Below, piece after piece: positions 32,493 to 42,392 of a DNA stretch of 64,000 nucleotides. Below the pieces are notes generated by a model that was not told where the DNA came from, did no database searches, and worked only from the letters and a program-made list of their open reading frames with translations. The translations under genes and the position numbers were made by a program. Source of the DNA: Paenisporosarcina sp. FSL H8-0542 (GTDB taxonomy: Bacteria; Bacillota; Bacilli; Bacillales_A; Planococcaceae); assembly GCF_038632915.1 (NCBI RefSeq), contig NZ_CP152050.1:2139001-2203000 (forward strand). Direction: 5' to 3'. Positions within the stretch are counted from its first letter, which is position 1; each line of letters starts with the position of its first letter.

Positions 32493-35069
32493 TTATTTAC
32501 CGATTTTTTGTTGCAATTCATATAAGAACTGAAGTGCCTTCATCGGTGTTGTTCCGGAAATATCCAAATCTCTTATGGTTGTCAGGACATCCTCTTGCTG
32601 AGGTTCTTTTGAAATATTCTCAGCATCTTTCTTCGTTTCTTGGAAGAATGTTAATTGTTCATTTACAGAAGACTGTGTATCTTTAAGATTATGTTCCTTA
32701 CCAGTTTCAAGCTCTTGAAGAATGTCTCTTGCCCTAGCAAGAATCGGTTCAGGTAACTGAGCCAGTTCCGCCACATGGATCCCGTAACTCTTATCAGCTG
32801 GACCATTTTTCACTTTGTGTAAAAAGACCACTTTGCCACTCTGCTCGACCGCAGCTACATGAACATTGCGTAATTTATCCAGCTGTTTTTCGAGCTGCGT
32901 TAATTCATGGTAGTGTGTTGAAAATAAGGTATTTGCACGAATTTCATGATGAATGTATTCCATCATTGCTTGAGCGAGAGCCATCCCATCGTAAGTGGAC
33001 GTACCCCTACCAATTTCATCGAACAGCAAGAGGCTGCGTTCAGTCGCATGCGTTATTGCGTATGTGGATTCCAGCATTTCGACCATGAAGGTACTTTGAC
33101 CAGCTGCTAAATCATCCGCTGCACCAATACGTGTAAAAATTTGATCGGTCACAGGCAGCAATGCTTGTTCTGCCGGCACGTAGCAACCCATTTGCCCCAT
33201 AATGACCGTAATAGCCACTTGTCGCATGAATGTACTTTTACCCGACATATTGGGTCCTGTAATGAGCAACATATTCTCTTCGGATGTCAGGGCACAATCA
33301 TTCGGTACATAATGCTGTTTGTTCATCATTTTTTCAACTACAGGATGACGTCCGTTAACGATATTCAGTTCCAAACCGTCATGAAACTTTGGTTTAGTCA
33401 GTCGATATTGGTCAGACACTTCAGCAAAACTCGTAAATACATCCAGTTCACTTACCTTGGCTGCCAGTTGCTGAACTTGTGGAATGTATTGTTTCACTTG
33501 TTCACGTATGTCGACGAAAAGAGAATACTCCAATGCTAAACTTTCTTCTTCTGCTGTTAAAATCAAAGACTCTTTTTCTTTCAGTTCATCCGTAATATAT
33601 CGTTCCGCATTAGCTAACGTTTGTTTTCTTTCGTAGCGTGCCATATCAGCCAAGTGAATATTTGATTTTGTGATTTCAATGAAATACCCAAAGATACGGT
33701 TATAGCCTATTTTAAGCCCTTTGATGCCAGTCCGTTCCCGTTCCTTCAACTCGAGAGCAGCAATCCAGTCTTTGCCGTTCTTCTTCGCATAGCGGAGCTC
33801 GTCCAAGCGTTCGTGAAAACCGTCACGGATGATATCCCCTTCTTTAACTGAAAGAGGTGGATGATCGGCGATTGCTTCTTGCAGCAAACTCAAAAGCTCT
33901 TCACACTCATCTAACTGGTCAGCCGCTTTTTTAAGCGCAGGTTTACCACTTTCAATCAATTGGGTTTTAATCAATGGAATTTGAAGAATCGATTGTCTTA
34001 ATTGACTTAAGTCCCGGCCACTAGCAGTGCCAAAAGAAATGCGACCAATCAAACGTTCCAAATCATATACTTCTTTTAAGCTTTCTCGAATATCCGCTCG
34101 GGAGAAATAGGCTTCCAGCATTTCAGTGACGATTTCCAAGCGCTCTTCAATTTTCATACGATTTGCTAAAGGTTGATGCAACCACTGCTTTAATTTGCGT
34201 CCACCCATAGCGGTCATTGTTTCATCGAGCAACCAGTATAGTGAACCTTTTTGATCACCACCACGAATGGATTGAACCAGCTCTAAATTGCGTTTGGAAT
34301 GAAAATCTATCGTCAAAAGCTCCTCGCGTTCCTGGAATTGGAATGCTTGAATATGCTCAAGTGAACGTTTTTGTGTGCGGTGTAAATAGTTCACCAATCG
34401 TCGACAAGCTCCACGCACCTCGACTGGATTATGTTCCGTAAAGGATTCATCAGCTTGTGCTTCGAGTTGGGTCTCTTCGATGGATAGTAAAATGGAATGC
34501 ACGTCAGCCAAATCTGACAGTAGCACAAACAGTTGCTCAGGTACAACGAGTTCCCGGATGGATAACGTTTGCAATTCTTGAATTAAATTCTTTTCAGTGC
34601 CTGTTAGTATCGCGCTAGTACCTTCGCCTGTCGATAAATCCAAATAAGCATAAGCAAAGCGATTTTCATCCAGTTCTTCTGCCGAAGCGATAAAATGATT
34701 GCTTTTGCCATCCATATTTTTACCTTCAATAATCGTACCAGGTGTAATTAAACGAACAACTTCACGCTTAACGACTCCTTTTGCTTGTTTAGGATCTTCC
34801 GTTTGCTCACAAATTGCCACGCGGTGACCTTTTTGAATGAGTGTTTCTATATAATTTTGCGCTGCGTGATGTGGCACACCACACATAGGAATGCGGTCTT
34901 TACTTCCTCCATCACGACTCGTCAGTGTGATTTCAAGTATTTGTGATGCATTGATGGCATCATCGAAAAATAATTCATAAAAATCGCCCAATCGGAAAAA
35001 CAAAAAGGCGTCTGTATATTCGGATTTAACTTGTAAGTATTGTTGAATCATAGGTGTATAGGTGTTCAT
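32493..35069 (-). CDS. mutS: DNA mismatch repair protein MutS
   Basis: 858 residues from ATG 35069 (AGAGGTTTTGAC upstream); an ATG twelve codons earlier lacks a site. The mismatch-reading DFYELFF motif is at about 26-32, Walker A GPNMSGKST about 603-611, and DEIGRGTSTYDG about 681-692. It recognises mismatches as a dimer and recruits MutL, encoded next. Confidence 0.98.
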   Translation of the reverse strand: MNTYTPMIQQYLQVKSEYTDAFLFFRLGDFYELFFDDAINASQILEITLTSRDGGSKDRIPMCGVPHHAAQNYIETLIQKGHRVAICEQTEDPKQAKGVVKREVVRLITPGTIIEGKNMDGKSNHFIASAEELDENRFAYAYLDLSTGEGTSAILTGTEKNLIQELQTLSIRELVVPEQLFVLLSDLADVHSILLSIEETQLEAQADESFTEHNPVEVRGACRRLVNYLHRTQKRSLEHIQAFQFQEREELLTIDFHSKRNLELVQSIRGGDQKGSLYWLLDETMTAMGGRKLKQWLHQPLANRMKIEERLEIVTEMLEAYFSRADIRESLKEVYDLERLIGRISFGTASGRDLSQLRQSILQIPLIKTQLIESGKPALKKAADQLDECEELLSLLQEAIADHPPLSVKEGDIIRDGFHERLDELRYAKKNGKDWIAALELKERERTGIKGLKIGYNRIFGYFIEITKSNIHLADMARYERKQTLANAERYITDELKEKESLILTAEEESLALEYSLFVDIREQVKQYIPQVQQLAAKVSELDVFTSFAEVSDQYRLTKPKFHDGLELNIVNGRHPVVEKMMNKQHYVPNDCALTSEENMLLITGPNMSGKSTFMRQVAITVIMGQMGCYVPAEQALLPVTDQIFTRIGAADDLAAGQSTFMVEMLESTYAITHATERSLLLFDEIGRGTSTYDGMALAQAMMEYIHHEIRANTLFSTHYHELTQLEKQLDKLRNVHVAAVEQSGKVVFLHKVKNGPADKSYGIHVAELAQLPEPILARARDILQELETGKEHNLKDTQSSVNEQLTFFQETKKDAENISKEPQQEDVLTTIRDLDISGTTPMKALQFLYELQQKIGK

Positions 35070-35231
35070 GTCAAAACCTCTTTCAAATACTAGCGATTCT
35101 TTCATTATAACTTAACTTTCACAGTGGTTAAACAACCATGATCTTACAAAGGAACGTGCATATGTATAAAGTGAAGAAAAAATTATCGGCAATCTCTAAA
35201 AACTGCAACCAAGTTGTGAATTTAAAATTAA

Positions 35232-35258
35232 TAGCGAAGTGACTGCGTCACCTCGCTA
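35232..35258 (-). terminator. Hairpin between cotE and mutS
   Basis: TAGCGAAGTGAC/GTCACCTCGCTA with one mismatch. It lies between cotE and mutS but has no long T-run on the minus strand. Confidence 0.4.
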
Positions 35259-35312
35259 ATGTTTTTATTTCTTATGTTCATCGGAAAGTAGATGAAGTCC
35301 AATGGTCATAAA

Positions 35313-35339
35313 AAAAAGCCGGATTTCGTGCCCCGGCTT
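35313..35339 (-). terminator. cotE terminator overlapping the stop codon
   Basis: On the minus strand AAGCCGG, 10-nt loop, CCGGCTTTTTTTT; the stem begins inside the TAA of cotE. This separates cotE from mutS transcription. Confidence 0.8.
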
Positions 35340-35886
35340 AAGAGAATGATGAGGACTCTTTAGCATCACTAAATGTTGAAGTTGACGATGAAGATGAACT
35401 TTCGTCTTTATATGACCATTCTTCCTCGTAATCACCTGGTTGAACTTGAATAACAACTGTTGTTTCACCAACAACTTCTGCATGCAATTCTCTTTCTACT
35501 GTTACTTTAAATTGCTCGCCATCCGGTGTAATGATGGCTTCCGTGCAATTCGGTTGTTGTATGACACGTACATGTATGTCCTCAACACCTTGTGAATCAT
35601 CTTCACGATAATGAAGTTTAATACGCTCTCTGTATGGTACTGTTTCTGAAAATACAGAGGTTTTAGAATGGTCGTGATGTGCATACCACACATTGATGTC
35701 GTACTTTCCAGACACTTCCACAAATTTACCATGTTTCTTCGCTTGGTGAGTGTGATTAATAACCCAACACCCTAAAATGCTAGAAGGGTTATTTGGTGGA
35801 CGTAACGTTTCACTAGCTTCTGCTCTCTTTTTACCTTTCGCCACGACTGCTTTCGTCACGATTTGACGGGTATATTTCAAAGCCAT
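35338..35886 (-). CDS. cotE: Outer spore coat morphogenetic protein CotE
   Basis: 182 residues, very close to CotE: ALKYTRQIVTKAVVAKGKK, SILGCWVINHTH, YDINVWYAHHDHSKT and a Ser/Glu-rich C-terminus. CotE assembles around the forespore and builds the outer coat. Presence marks an endospore former. By analogy it is made in the mother cell. Confidence 0.95.
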   Translation of the reverse strand: MALKYTRQIVTKAVVAKGKKRAEASETLRPPNNPSSILGCWVINHTHQAKKHGKFVEVSGKYDINVWYAHHDHSKTSVFSETVPYRERIKLHYREDDSQGVEDIHVRVIQQPNCTEAIITPDGEQFKVTVERELHAEVVGETTVVIQVQPGDYEEEWSYKDESSSSSSTSTFSDAKESSSFS

Positions 35887-36076
35887 CCTCCTTCGTTCGA
35901 TTCCTTTTCATCATATGCAGGCTGTGCCCATTAGGTGATAGGAATTGTGGAAAGCGCCAATTTTCTCGACACCGCTTGTTTCCGCTTGAGGGCTTGAAGC
36001 TTATGAGCGTGCTGGCGCTTGGAACTAGACATTATGAAAGGATGATTTAATAATGATTGAAACCATCGAAGGAAAA

Positions 36077-36116
36077 GAAAAACTGCTCCCTCTTATATAG
36101 AAGGAACAGTTTTATT
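36077..36116 (-). terminator. Terminator after ymcA
   Basis: On the minus strand AAACTG/CAGTTT arms with inner TCC/GGA pairing and a T-run TTTTTCTTTT. Confidence 0.65.
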
Positions 36117-36122
36117 TGCGTT

Positions 36123-36557
36123 TTATGAGCAACTGCCTGGTTTAGTATTTTGTACTCTTGAACCTGTTTCTCCGCGAAGTAAATCGCCTTCCGTTGATTC
36201 GATGATTTGGTTTGTTACATTGTTGGCAATAGTATTTGCTACTAATTGAAGTAAATCATTTACATCCCCTTGTGATTGCTTGAATTCTTGAACAATCGGG
36301 ATTTCATCAATTTCTTCTTCGATTTTCTCGATTTTACCTTCAATTAATGTTAATGCTTTTTCTTTACCGTAATGTTGGAAATTAACTGCTTGTTTTTGAA
36401 GACTCTTCAAACTCGCAATTTTTTCACGGATTTTTTGATTTTCATTAATTTGCGCTTCCGCACGTTTAAAGAAATCCACTTCTTCTGTTTGTGCAATCAT
36501 ATCTGCGATTTCTTTAGCTTTTGCAATAATATCATCTTTTGTATATTTCGTTGTCAT
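36123..36557 (-). CDS. ymcA: RicA/YmcA (regulator of biofilm, competence, mRNA processing)
   Basis: 144 residues from ATG 36557, which overlaps the miaB stop as ATGA; a longer upstream frame has no support. It is a helical YlbF/YmcA-family protein with [17 protein letters not shown] and [18 protein letters not shown], and a C-terminal SCS Cys. In B. subtilis RicA joins RicF and RicT to bind [4Fe-4S] clusters and assist RNase Y; rny itself is encoded about 6 kb upstream. Confidence 0.9.
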   Translation of the reverse strand: MTTKYTKDDIIAKAKEIADMIAQTEEVDFFKRAEAQINENQKIREKIASLKSLQKQAVNFQHYGKEKALTLIEGKIEKIEEEIDEIPIVQEFKQSQGDVNDLLQLVANTIANNVTNQIIESTEGDLLRGETGSRVQNTKPGSCS

Positions 36558-38092
36558 AAGACACCCACTTCTTGGCCTGATAGAACTTCGATTAATTCGC
36601 CTTCTAGAGACCATGTTTTTGTATTTGTAATCTTCACGTGAACCAATTTACCGATAATATCATTCGGACCTTCAAAATTCACTAGCTTGCTTGTTCTTGT
36701 ATAACCCGCAAGTACCGCTGAATTTTTCTTACTTTCACCTTCAACCAATACTTCAACAATTTGGCCATCATAAGCCTGCATTGTCTCTGCTGATAATTTG
36801 TTGACAAGATTGTTTAACCTTTGCAAACGTTGTTTCTTCACATCCATCGGAACATTATCTTCCATTTTGGCAGCCGGTGTCCCTTCACGAGGTGAATAGA
36901 TATACGTATAGGCATGTTCAAACCCAACTTCTTCATATAAAGACATGGTTTCCTCAAACTGCTCGTCCGTTTCGTTCGGGAATCCGACAATAATATCCGT
37001 AGTCAATGCCGCATCAGGAATCGCAACTTTAATTTTGCTGACCAATTCCAAATATTGTTCACGGTTATATTTACGGGCCATTAGTTTTAGCATACTGGAG
37101 GAACCTGATTGGACAGGTAAATGAATATGTTCCACTAGATTTCCACGCTTCGCGAGCACTTCAATCAAGTGATCGTCAAAATCTCGTGGATGGCTTGTTG
37201 TAAAACGAATGCGTGGCATATCGATTTGACGAAGATCATTCATCAAATCACCCAGTCGATATGTAAGATCGTCGAAATCTTTCCCATATGCATTCACATT
37301 TTGCCCAAGTAAAGTGACTTCTTTATATCCTTGTGCCGCTAGCTGTCTGATTTCCTGTATGATATCTTCAGGTCTGCGGCTCCGTTCTTTTCCTCTTGTA
37401 TATGGAACAATACAGTACGTACAGAATTTGTCGCATCCATACATAATATTGACCCACGCTTTGATTTCGCCACGTCGGACTTTAGGCAAACTTTCGATGA
37501 CGTCTCCTTCTTTTGACCACACCTCAATGACCATTTCTTTTGACAGATAGGCTTCATTTAAAATGTGAGGCAAACGATGAATATTGTGAGTACCGAAAAT
37601 CATGTCGACTTGATTATAAGTTTTTAATATTTTATTGACAACTGATTCCTCTTGAGACATGCAACCACAAACACCGATCAACACATCTGGATTATCACGT
37701 TTAATCTTTTTGTAGTGGCCAAGTTCACCAAACACCTTATTCTCGGCATTCTCACGGATGGCACATGTGTTCAGCAAGATGACATTTGCTTCTTGTACAC
37801 TCTGAGTTGGCGTATAGCCCAGTTGCAGGAATATACCTGCCATTACTTCTGTATCGTGTTCATTCATTTGACATCCGAATGTCCGAATGAAAAACTTACG
37901 ACCTTGTCCCATTCCCAAAAATTCAGGTTGAATCGCAAAATCTTTATGGTAAGCTACTTCTTCTTTACCACGTTTCTTTGCTTCTTTCAAAGATGGTGCC
38001 ACATAAACTGATTGGAAATACTTACTGTAGTCTTTTTCCGTTTTATTCGTTTCTTTTACTTGTGAATTATGTAAGCGTTGCTCTTCGTTCAT
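36554..38092 (-). CDS. miaB: tRNA-2-methylthio-N6-dimethylallyladenosine synthase MiaB
   Basis: 512 residues from ATG 38092 (AAAGGAGCAATTTT upstream). The N-terminal UPF0004 domain has [21 protein letters not shown] and GCMSQEE, whose Cys residues hold one cluster; the radical-SAM motif is [15 protein letters not shown] (about 219-233); a TRAM domain follows at the end. It adds methylthio groups to i6A37 of tRNA. Coupled to ymcA. Confidence 0.97.
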   Translation of the reverse strand: MNEEQRLHNSQVKETNKTEKDYSKYFQSVYVAPSLKEAKKRGKEEVAYHKDFAIQPEFLGMGQGRKFFIRTFGCQMNEHDTEVMAGIFLQLGYTPTQSVQEANVILLNTCAIRENAENKVFGELGHYKKIKRDNPDVLIGVCGCMSQEESVVNKILKTYNQVDMIFGTHNIHRLPHILNEAYLSKEMVIEVWSKEGDVIESLPKVRRGEIKAWVNIMYGCDKFCTYCIVPYTRGKERSRRPEDIIQEIRQLAAQGYKEVTLLGQNVNAYGKDFDDLTYRLGDLMNDLRQIDMPRIRFTTSHPRDFDDHLIEVLAKRGNLVEHIHLPVQSGSSSMLKLMARKYNREQYLELVSKIKVAIPDAALTTDIIVGFPNETDEQFEETMSLYEEVGFEHAYTYIYSPREGTPAAKMEDNVPMDVKKQRLQRLNNLVNKLSAETMQAYDGQIVEVLVEGESKKNSAVLAGYTRTSKLVNFEGPNDIIGKLVHVKITNTKTWSLEGELIEVLSGQEVGVL

Positions 38093-38239
38093 AAAATTGC
38101 TCCTTTCATCCTGTACACCCATCAGACGAAAACTTCATTCCTCTATTATACTGATACGGCATGTGTTCCTACAAGATGTCAGCTGCAATTGTCGGTGTTT
38201 CGACAAAAAAACTGCCGATTTTCACCGGCAGTTCAATTC

Positions 38240-39106
38240 TTACAAAAATTCTTTTACAAGTTCATCGAAATCTCTTTGGCTCATCATTAAATCTTCTGTT
38301 GATAATGGCGTTTCAGCGTAGCCTGACACCATTTCCTGATAAGAAGGTTGTTCGTTGTTTTGATAGATGATGCCTGTTACAAGGCTTTCATGTTCCATTA
38401 ACGTTGCCATTGCTTGTGGACGGTTGGATGAATCGTATCCTTCGACAGTTGAAAGTTTTGTGATGCGTTCCTTGAACCAATCATATGTGTTTATTTTGTT
38501 GTAAGTAACACATGGACTGAATACGTTGATGAACGAAAATCCTTTATGGTTAATTCCAGCTTCAATGATACTTGTCAATTCTTTTAAATCGGAAGAGAAT
38601 CCTTGTGCTACAAATGTTGCACCAGACGTTAAAGCCATTTCCAGTGGAGCAAGAGAAGGTTCAATCGCACCTCCAGGCGTAGATTTCGTTTTGAAACCTG
38701 CTGCTGAACGAGGCGATGTTTGCCCTTTTGTCAGACCGTAAATCTGATTATCCATGACGATATATGTGATATCGATATTTCGGCGAATCGCGTGGATTGT
38801 ATGTCCCATCCCGATCGCAAAACCATCTCCATCTCCACCTGAAGCAATTACGTTCAAATCACGATTAGCCATTTTCAAACCTTGAGCAATCGGAAGTGCA
38901 CGACCGTGAATCCCGTGGAATCCGTATGAATGTATATATCCAGAAATTCGACCTGAGCAACCAATTCCGGAAATAACCGCTAAATCTGTTGGTTCGATCC
39001 CTACATTAGCTGCTGCACGTTGAATAGCTGCCTGTACGGAAAAGTCGCCACAGCCTGGACACCAGTTGGGTTTTACATTATTGCGAAAATCTTTAAATGT
39101 TACCAT
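38240..39106 (-). CDS. korB: 2-oxoacid:ferredoxin oxidoreductase, beta subunit
   Basis: 288 residues. Begins with NVKPNWCPGCGDF and has the thiamine diphosphate motif GDGDGFAIGMGHTIHAIRRN (about 93-112) with VMDNQIYGLTKGQ. It converts 2-oxoglutarate or a related oxoacid to the acyl-CoA with ferredoxin as acceptor. Its start overlaps the end of the alpha subunit gene by 14 bp. Confidence 0.93.
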   Translation of the reverse strand: MVTFKDFRNNVKPNWCPGCGDFSVQAAIQRAAANVGIEPTDLAVISGIGCSGRISGYIHSYGFHGIHGRALPIAQGLKMANRDLNVIASGGDGDGFAIGMGHTIHAIRRNIDITYIVMDNQIYGLTKGQTSPRSAAGFKTKSTPGGAIEPSLAPLEMALTSGATFVAQGFSSDLKELTSIIEAGINHKGFSFINVFSPCVTYNKINTYDWFKERITKLSTVEGYDSSNRPQAMATLMEHESLVTGIIYQNNEQPSYQEMVSGYAETPLSTEDLMMSQRDFDELVKEFL

Positions 39107-40847
39107 CTGAGAGCAACTCCTTTACGCGATTCGTTAATTCTCTTGGCAAGAAAGGTGTTCCATCATATTTTAATACGTTCACGATTTTGTCATGAGCGCC
39201 AACATTCATTTTAATAATATTTGCCAGTTGACCAGTTGCATTATTTTCAACGACCAGTACTTTTTTCGCAGCCACAATAAGTGGTGAAACATGTGCAGTC
39301 GGGAAAGGCTGGATTAAACGGATATGTGCATGATTAGCACGAATACCTTGTGCATTTAAATTCGCCTGAACTTCTTCTAGTACCCCTCGAGTCGAATTGA
39401 AGCCCACTAACAGGACATCCGCTTCTTCATGAGGTGCATATACATGAACAGGGTTCGGGAAATTGACATGCTCCATTTTTCTCATACGCTTGTCCATTTG
39501 CAGTTGACGATTTGCAGCCGATTCAGAAGGCTTGCCAGTTTCGTCGTGTTCAACACCAGTAACGTGGTGAATTCCATTTTTCATTCCAGGAATGACACGA
39601 GGAGACACACCATCTTCCGTCACTTCGTAGCGTTTAAAGTATGATTTATCTTCGGCAGCTACTAATTCTTCTTCCACTTTTAGACGGCCTCTGCGAAGTG
39701 CCACTTTGCTGTAATCAAATGGTTCCACCGTTTGTTTACCTAACGATAGCTGTAAATCGGATAAAATAATAACAGGCAGTTGTAATTCTTCCGCAATATT
39801 AAACGCTTCAATTGTATCGAAAAATGCTTCTTTGCCCGTACTTGGAGCGATGACCACTTTTGGGATCTCCCCGTGTGTACCATAAATCATCTGCATTAAA
39901 TCGGATTGTTCTTGTTTCGTCGGCAAACCTGTTGATGGGCCACCACGTTGTGTATCAACAATGACGAGCGGTTGCTCGGTCATACCTGACAAACCGATTG
40001 CTTCCATCATTAAAGATAAACCAGGACCCGCAGAAGCAGTAAATGAACGAACCCCACCGTAGTTTGCGCCAATCGCCATGGTTGCAGCGGCAATTTCATC
40101 CTCAGTTTGAATTACAGCCCCACCAAATTTCGGCAATTTCTTAATCAAGTATTCCATTATTTCAGATGCAGGAGTAATAGGATAGGCTGCCATAAATCTA
40201 ACACCAGCTGCAAGTGCACCTAAAGCGATAGCATCGTTTCCAATCATAAACAAACGATGTTTCCCATCTGCAGGCTCAAGTTCCCACTCACCAATCCGAT
40301 CGCCCAAATGTTGCGCCATCACTTCATAACCTTGTTGGATCGCTTGCATGTTTTTTTCAACAATTGTCTCGCCTTTGCGGCCGAAAATTTCATCGACTAC
40401 GCTTTGGAAAACAGTTTTATCCAAATTTAACAAAGCGGATGTAGCACCAATTGCCACCATGTTTTTCATTAAAGACGTGCCGAGTTCAGATGCAATTTCC
40501 GTAAACGGAACGCTGTACATGGTCGCAACACAATCTTCTGGGTGTTCGGGATTAAATTTCGTATCAGCCAAAATGACGCTTGAAGCTGTCAGTTCTTTAT
40601 AGTTTACATCAATTGTTTCTTGGTCAAATGCAACTAAAATATCTAAATCATCTGGTATTGTGCGAACTTCTGTCGTTCGTACACAGATTTTATTATTCGT
40701 GTGTCCACCTTTAATACGTGAAGAAAAGTGACGATAGCCGTACAAGAAATACCCTAAGCGATTCATCGCCATTGAGAAAATTTCTCCGGTACTTTCGATT
40801 CCTTCCCCTTGTTGCCCACCGACTTTCCATGAAAGCTGATGTAACAT
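39093..40847 (-). CDS. korA: 2-oxoacid:ferredoxin oxidoreductase, alpha subunit (gamma-alpha fusion)
   Basis: 584 residues from ATG 40847 with AAGGAGTTG upstream (an in-frame TTG two codons earlier is less likely). The N-terminus is the gamma domain (GGQQGEGIESTGEIFS, SRIKGGHTN), the rest the alpha domain (AAYPITPASEIMEYL, GPGLSLMMEAIGLSGM). Partner of KorB in one complex. The neighbourhood with spoVS and miaB is conserved in Bacillaceae. Confidence 0.93.
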   Translation of the reverse strand: MLHQLSWKVGGQQGEGIESTGEIFSMAMNRLGYFLYGYRHFSSRIKGGHTNNKICVRTTEVRTIPDDLDILVAFDQETIDVNYKELTASSVILADTKFNPEHPEDCVATMYSVPFTEIASELGTSLMKNMVAIGATSALLNLDKTVFQSVVDEIFGRKGETIVEKNMQAIQQGYEVMAQHLGDRIGEWELEPADGKHRLFMIGNDAIALGALAAGVRFMAAYPITPASEIMEYLIKKLPKFGGAVIQTEDEIAAATMAIGANYGGVRSFTASAGPGLSLMMEAIGLSGMTEQPLVIVDTQRGGPSTGLPTKQEQSDLMQMIYGTHGEIPKVVIAPSTGKEAFFDTIEAFNIAEELQLPVIILSDLQLSLGKQTVEPFDYSKVALRRGRLKVEEELVAAEDKSYFKRYEVTEDGVSPRVIPGMKNGIHHVTGVEHDETGKPSESAANRQLQMDKRMRKMEHVNFPNPVHVYAPHEEADVLLVGFNSTRGVLEEVQANLNAQGIRANHAHIRLIQPFPTAHVSPLIVAAKKVLVVENNATGQLANIIKMNVGAHDKIVNVLKYDGTPFLPRELTNRVKELLSDGNI

Positions 40848-41002
40848 ATGCAAACAACTCCTTAACAGATCAGGTAATAACCTCTATTTTCCTACATAAG
40901 TTTATCACTTAATTGCTTCATTCACTATAAAATAGCGGTAGTTTTTTGAAATTCAGACCTTTGGAGGAAGCCAAATTAGTAATTTGTGCTGAAAATACGT
41001 AA

Positions 41003-41029
41003 AAACCCAACCTCTTTTGAGATTGGGTT
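41003..41029 (-). terminator. Terminator after spoVS
   Basis: On the minus strand AACCCAATCTC/GAGGTTGGGTT with TTTTT tail. Confidence 0.65.
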
Positions 41030-41067
41030 AGTTTACAATTAAGTAAGAATAGCGCTTTACGCTTTTC

Positions 41068-41340
41068 TTATTGTGCTCTTGTACGTTTTTCAACTAAAAG
41101 CTTAATAGCTGTCCGGTCTTCCCCAGAGATCACAATATCTGTAAATGCCGGAGAACAAATTAAATCGGTGCCACTCGGCGCGACAAAGCCACGTGCAATT
41201 GCAACTGCTTTTACCGCTTGATTAAGTGCTCCTGCTCCAACTGCTTGCATTTCTGCATACCCTTTTTCACGGATGACTGCAACTAATGCACCTGCAACTG
41301 AGTTTGGATTAGATCTTGAAGATACTTTTAATGATTCCAC
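41068..41340 (-). CDS. spoVS: Stage V sporulation protein S
   Basis: 90 residues, near the usual 86. Begins MESLKVSSRSNPNSVAGAL and contains GAGALNQAVKAVAIARGFVA, PSGTDLICSPAFTDI: the Alba-like SpoVS fold. Needed for spore coat assembly and septation control in B. subtilis. AGGAGGAATCGTAGTG precedes the ATG. Confidence 0.97.
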   Translation of the reverse strand: MESLKVSSRSNPNSVAGALVAVIREKGYAEMQAVGAGALNQAVKAVAIARGFVAPSGTDLICSPAFTDIVISGEDRTAIKLLVEKRTRAQ

Positions 41341-41427
41341 TACGATTCCTCCTTGTCCTTGCTGACCGTTGGACGATTAAGATGTCCTTAAGTCACTGTA
41401 TGCAAGATAAGAGAAAGATAGAAGAAA

Positions 41428-42225
41428 TTATCCTCTGAAAGGATAATCTTCGTTGATATAAATACGTTCAAACGAAGTGGCTTTTCCTGTTTGGTTATCC
41501 AACTCTACGAAAAATGCGCTGAGTACAGATCTTCCTGACTTTGGTACCTCAAAACGAGCGGGCATATTCGTCTGGAAACGATACAGTACATCTTCTTTCT
41601 TCATCCCAAGTACGCCGTCGTAAGGACCTGTCATCCCGACGTCCGTGATGTACGCTGTTCCATTTGGATAAATGCGGGCATCTGCTGTCTGGACATGTGT
41701 ATGCGTACCAACAACGGCGGATACTTCCCCATCTAAATGCCAACCCATCGCTATTTTTTCACTCGTTGCTTCTGCATGAAAATCAACAAAAATCAGTGGA
41801 GATATTTGCTTTGCTTCATTTACAAGCTCAGTCGCTTTTTTGAATGGATCATCATGTGGCGGTAAAAATGTACGGCCATGCAAATTAATCACGGATAACG
41901 TATGACCGTTTTTTGTAATAGTCGTCATGCCCTTACCCGGTGCTTCATCTGAAAAGTTTGCCGGACGAATTAAATAATCAGTATCATCAATGAAATCAAA
42001 AATTTCTTTTTGATCCCATGTATGGTTCCCCATCGTCACAACGTCGACTCCCATATAAAGCAAATCTTGAAATATCTTTTGAGTTATGCCTCGACCTGCT
42101 GCAGCATTTTCGCCATTTGCAATGACCACGTCTGGTTGATATTTTCTTTTCAATCTTGGTAAATAATCTTCTACTGCATCGCGACCAATCGATCCAACGA
42201 TGTCTCCAATAAATAATACTTTCAT
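41428..42225 (-). CDS. ymdB: 2',3'-cyclic nucleotide 2'-phosphodiesterase YmdB
   Basis: 265 residues. Start at ATG 42225, giving MKVLFIGDIVGSIGRD as in relatives; longer starts have no support. Metal-binding motifs: FIGDIVGS (Asp8), NGENAA, GNHTWDQKE, DFHAEATSEK, GTHTHVQTAD. It is a calcineurin-type dimetal phosphoesterase acting on cyclic nucleotides and affecting biofilm and motility genes. Lies between spoVS and rny. Confidence 0.95.
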   Translation of the reverse strand: MKVLFIGDIVGSIGRDAVEDYLPRLKRKYQPDVVIANGENAAAGRGITQKIFQDLLYMGVDVVTMGNHTWDQKEIFDFIDDTDYLIRPANFSDEAPGKGMTTITKNGHTLSVINLHGRTFLPPHDDPFKKATELVNEAKQISPLIFVDFHAEATSEKIAMGWHLDGEVSAVVGTHTHVQTADARIYPNGTAYITDVGMTGPYDGVLGMKKEDVLYRFQTNMPARFEVPKSGRSVLSAFFVELDNQTGKATSFERIYINEDYPFRG

Positions 42226-42356
42226 TTTCATTCCTTCTTTCATTTCCGTTGGCTCTGCTGTTGGTTGTTGATATTCCGCAAAACGGCTATCACCTTATTG
42301 GTGAATATTTCTTTAATGTAAGAATATCCTAAAAAACTTTTACTATCATAAAAAGT

Positions 42357-42392
42357 AAAAAAAGGCCTCAGATCGAAGCCCTTTTTACTTAT
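42357..42392 (-). terminator. Terminator after rny
   Basis: On the minus strand AAAAAGGGCTTC, GATCTGA, GGCCTTTTTTTAC; it starts near the stop codon. Confidence 0.65.

Noticed and set aside
35941-36030. Hairpin-like sequence with GAAAGCGCCA and TGGCGCTT near cotE/ymcA as an RNA gene
   Set aside because: Only an 8-bp inverted repeat is visible and no conserved RNA family was recognised; possibly a dispersed repeat with one copy here.
38078-38370. Plus-strand ORFs across the miaB-korB gap
   Set aside because: They mostly overlap coding sequence in antisense and lack ribosome binding sites.
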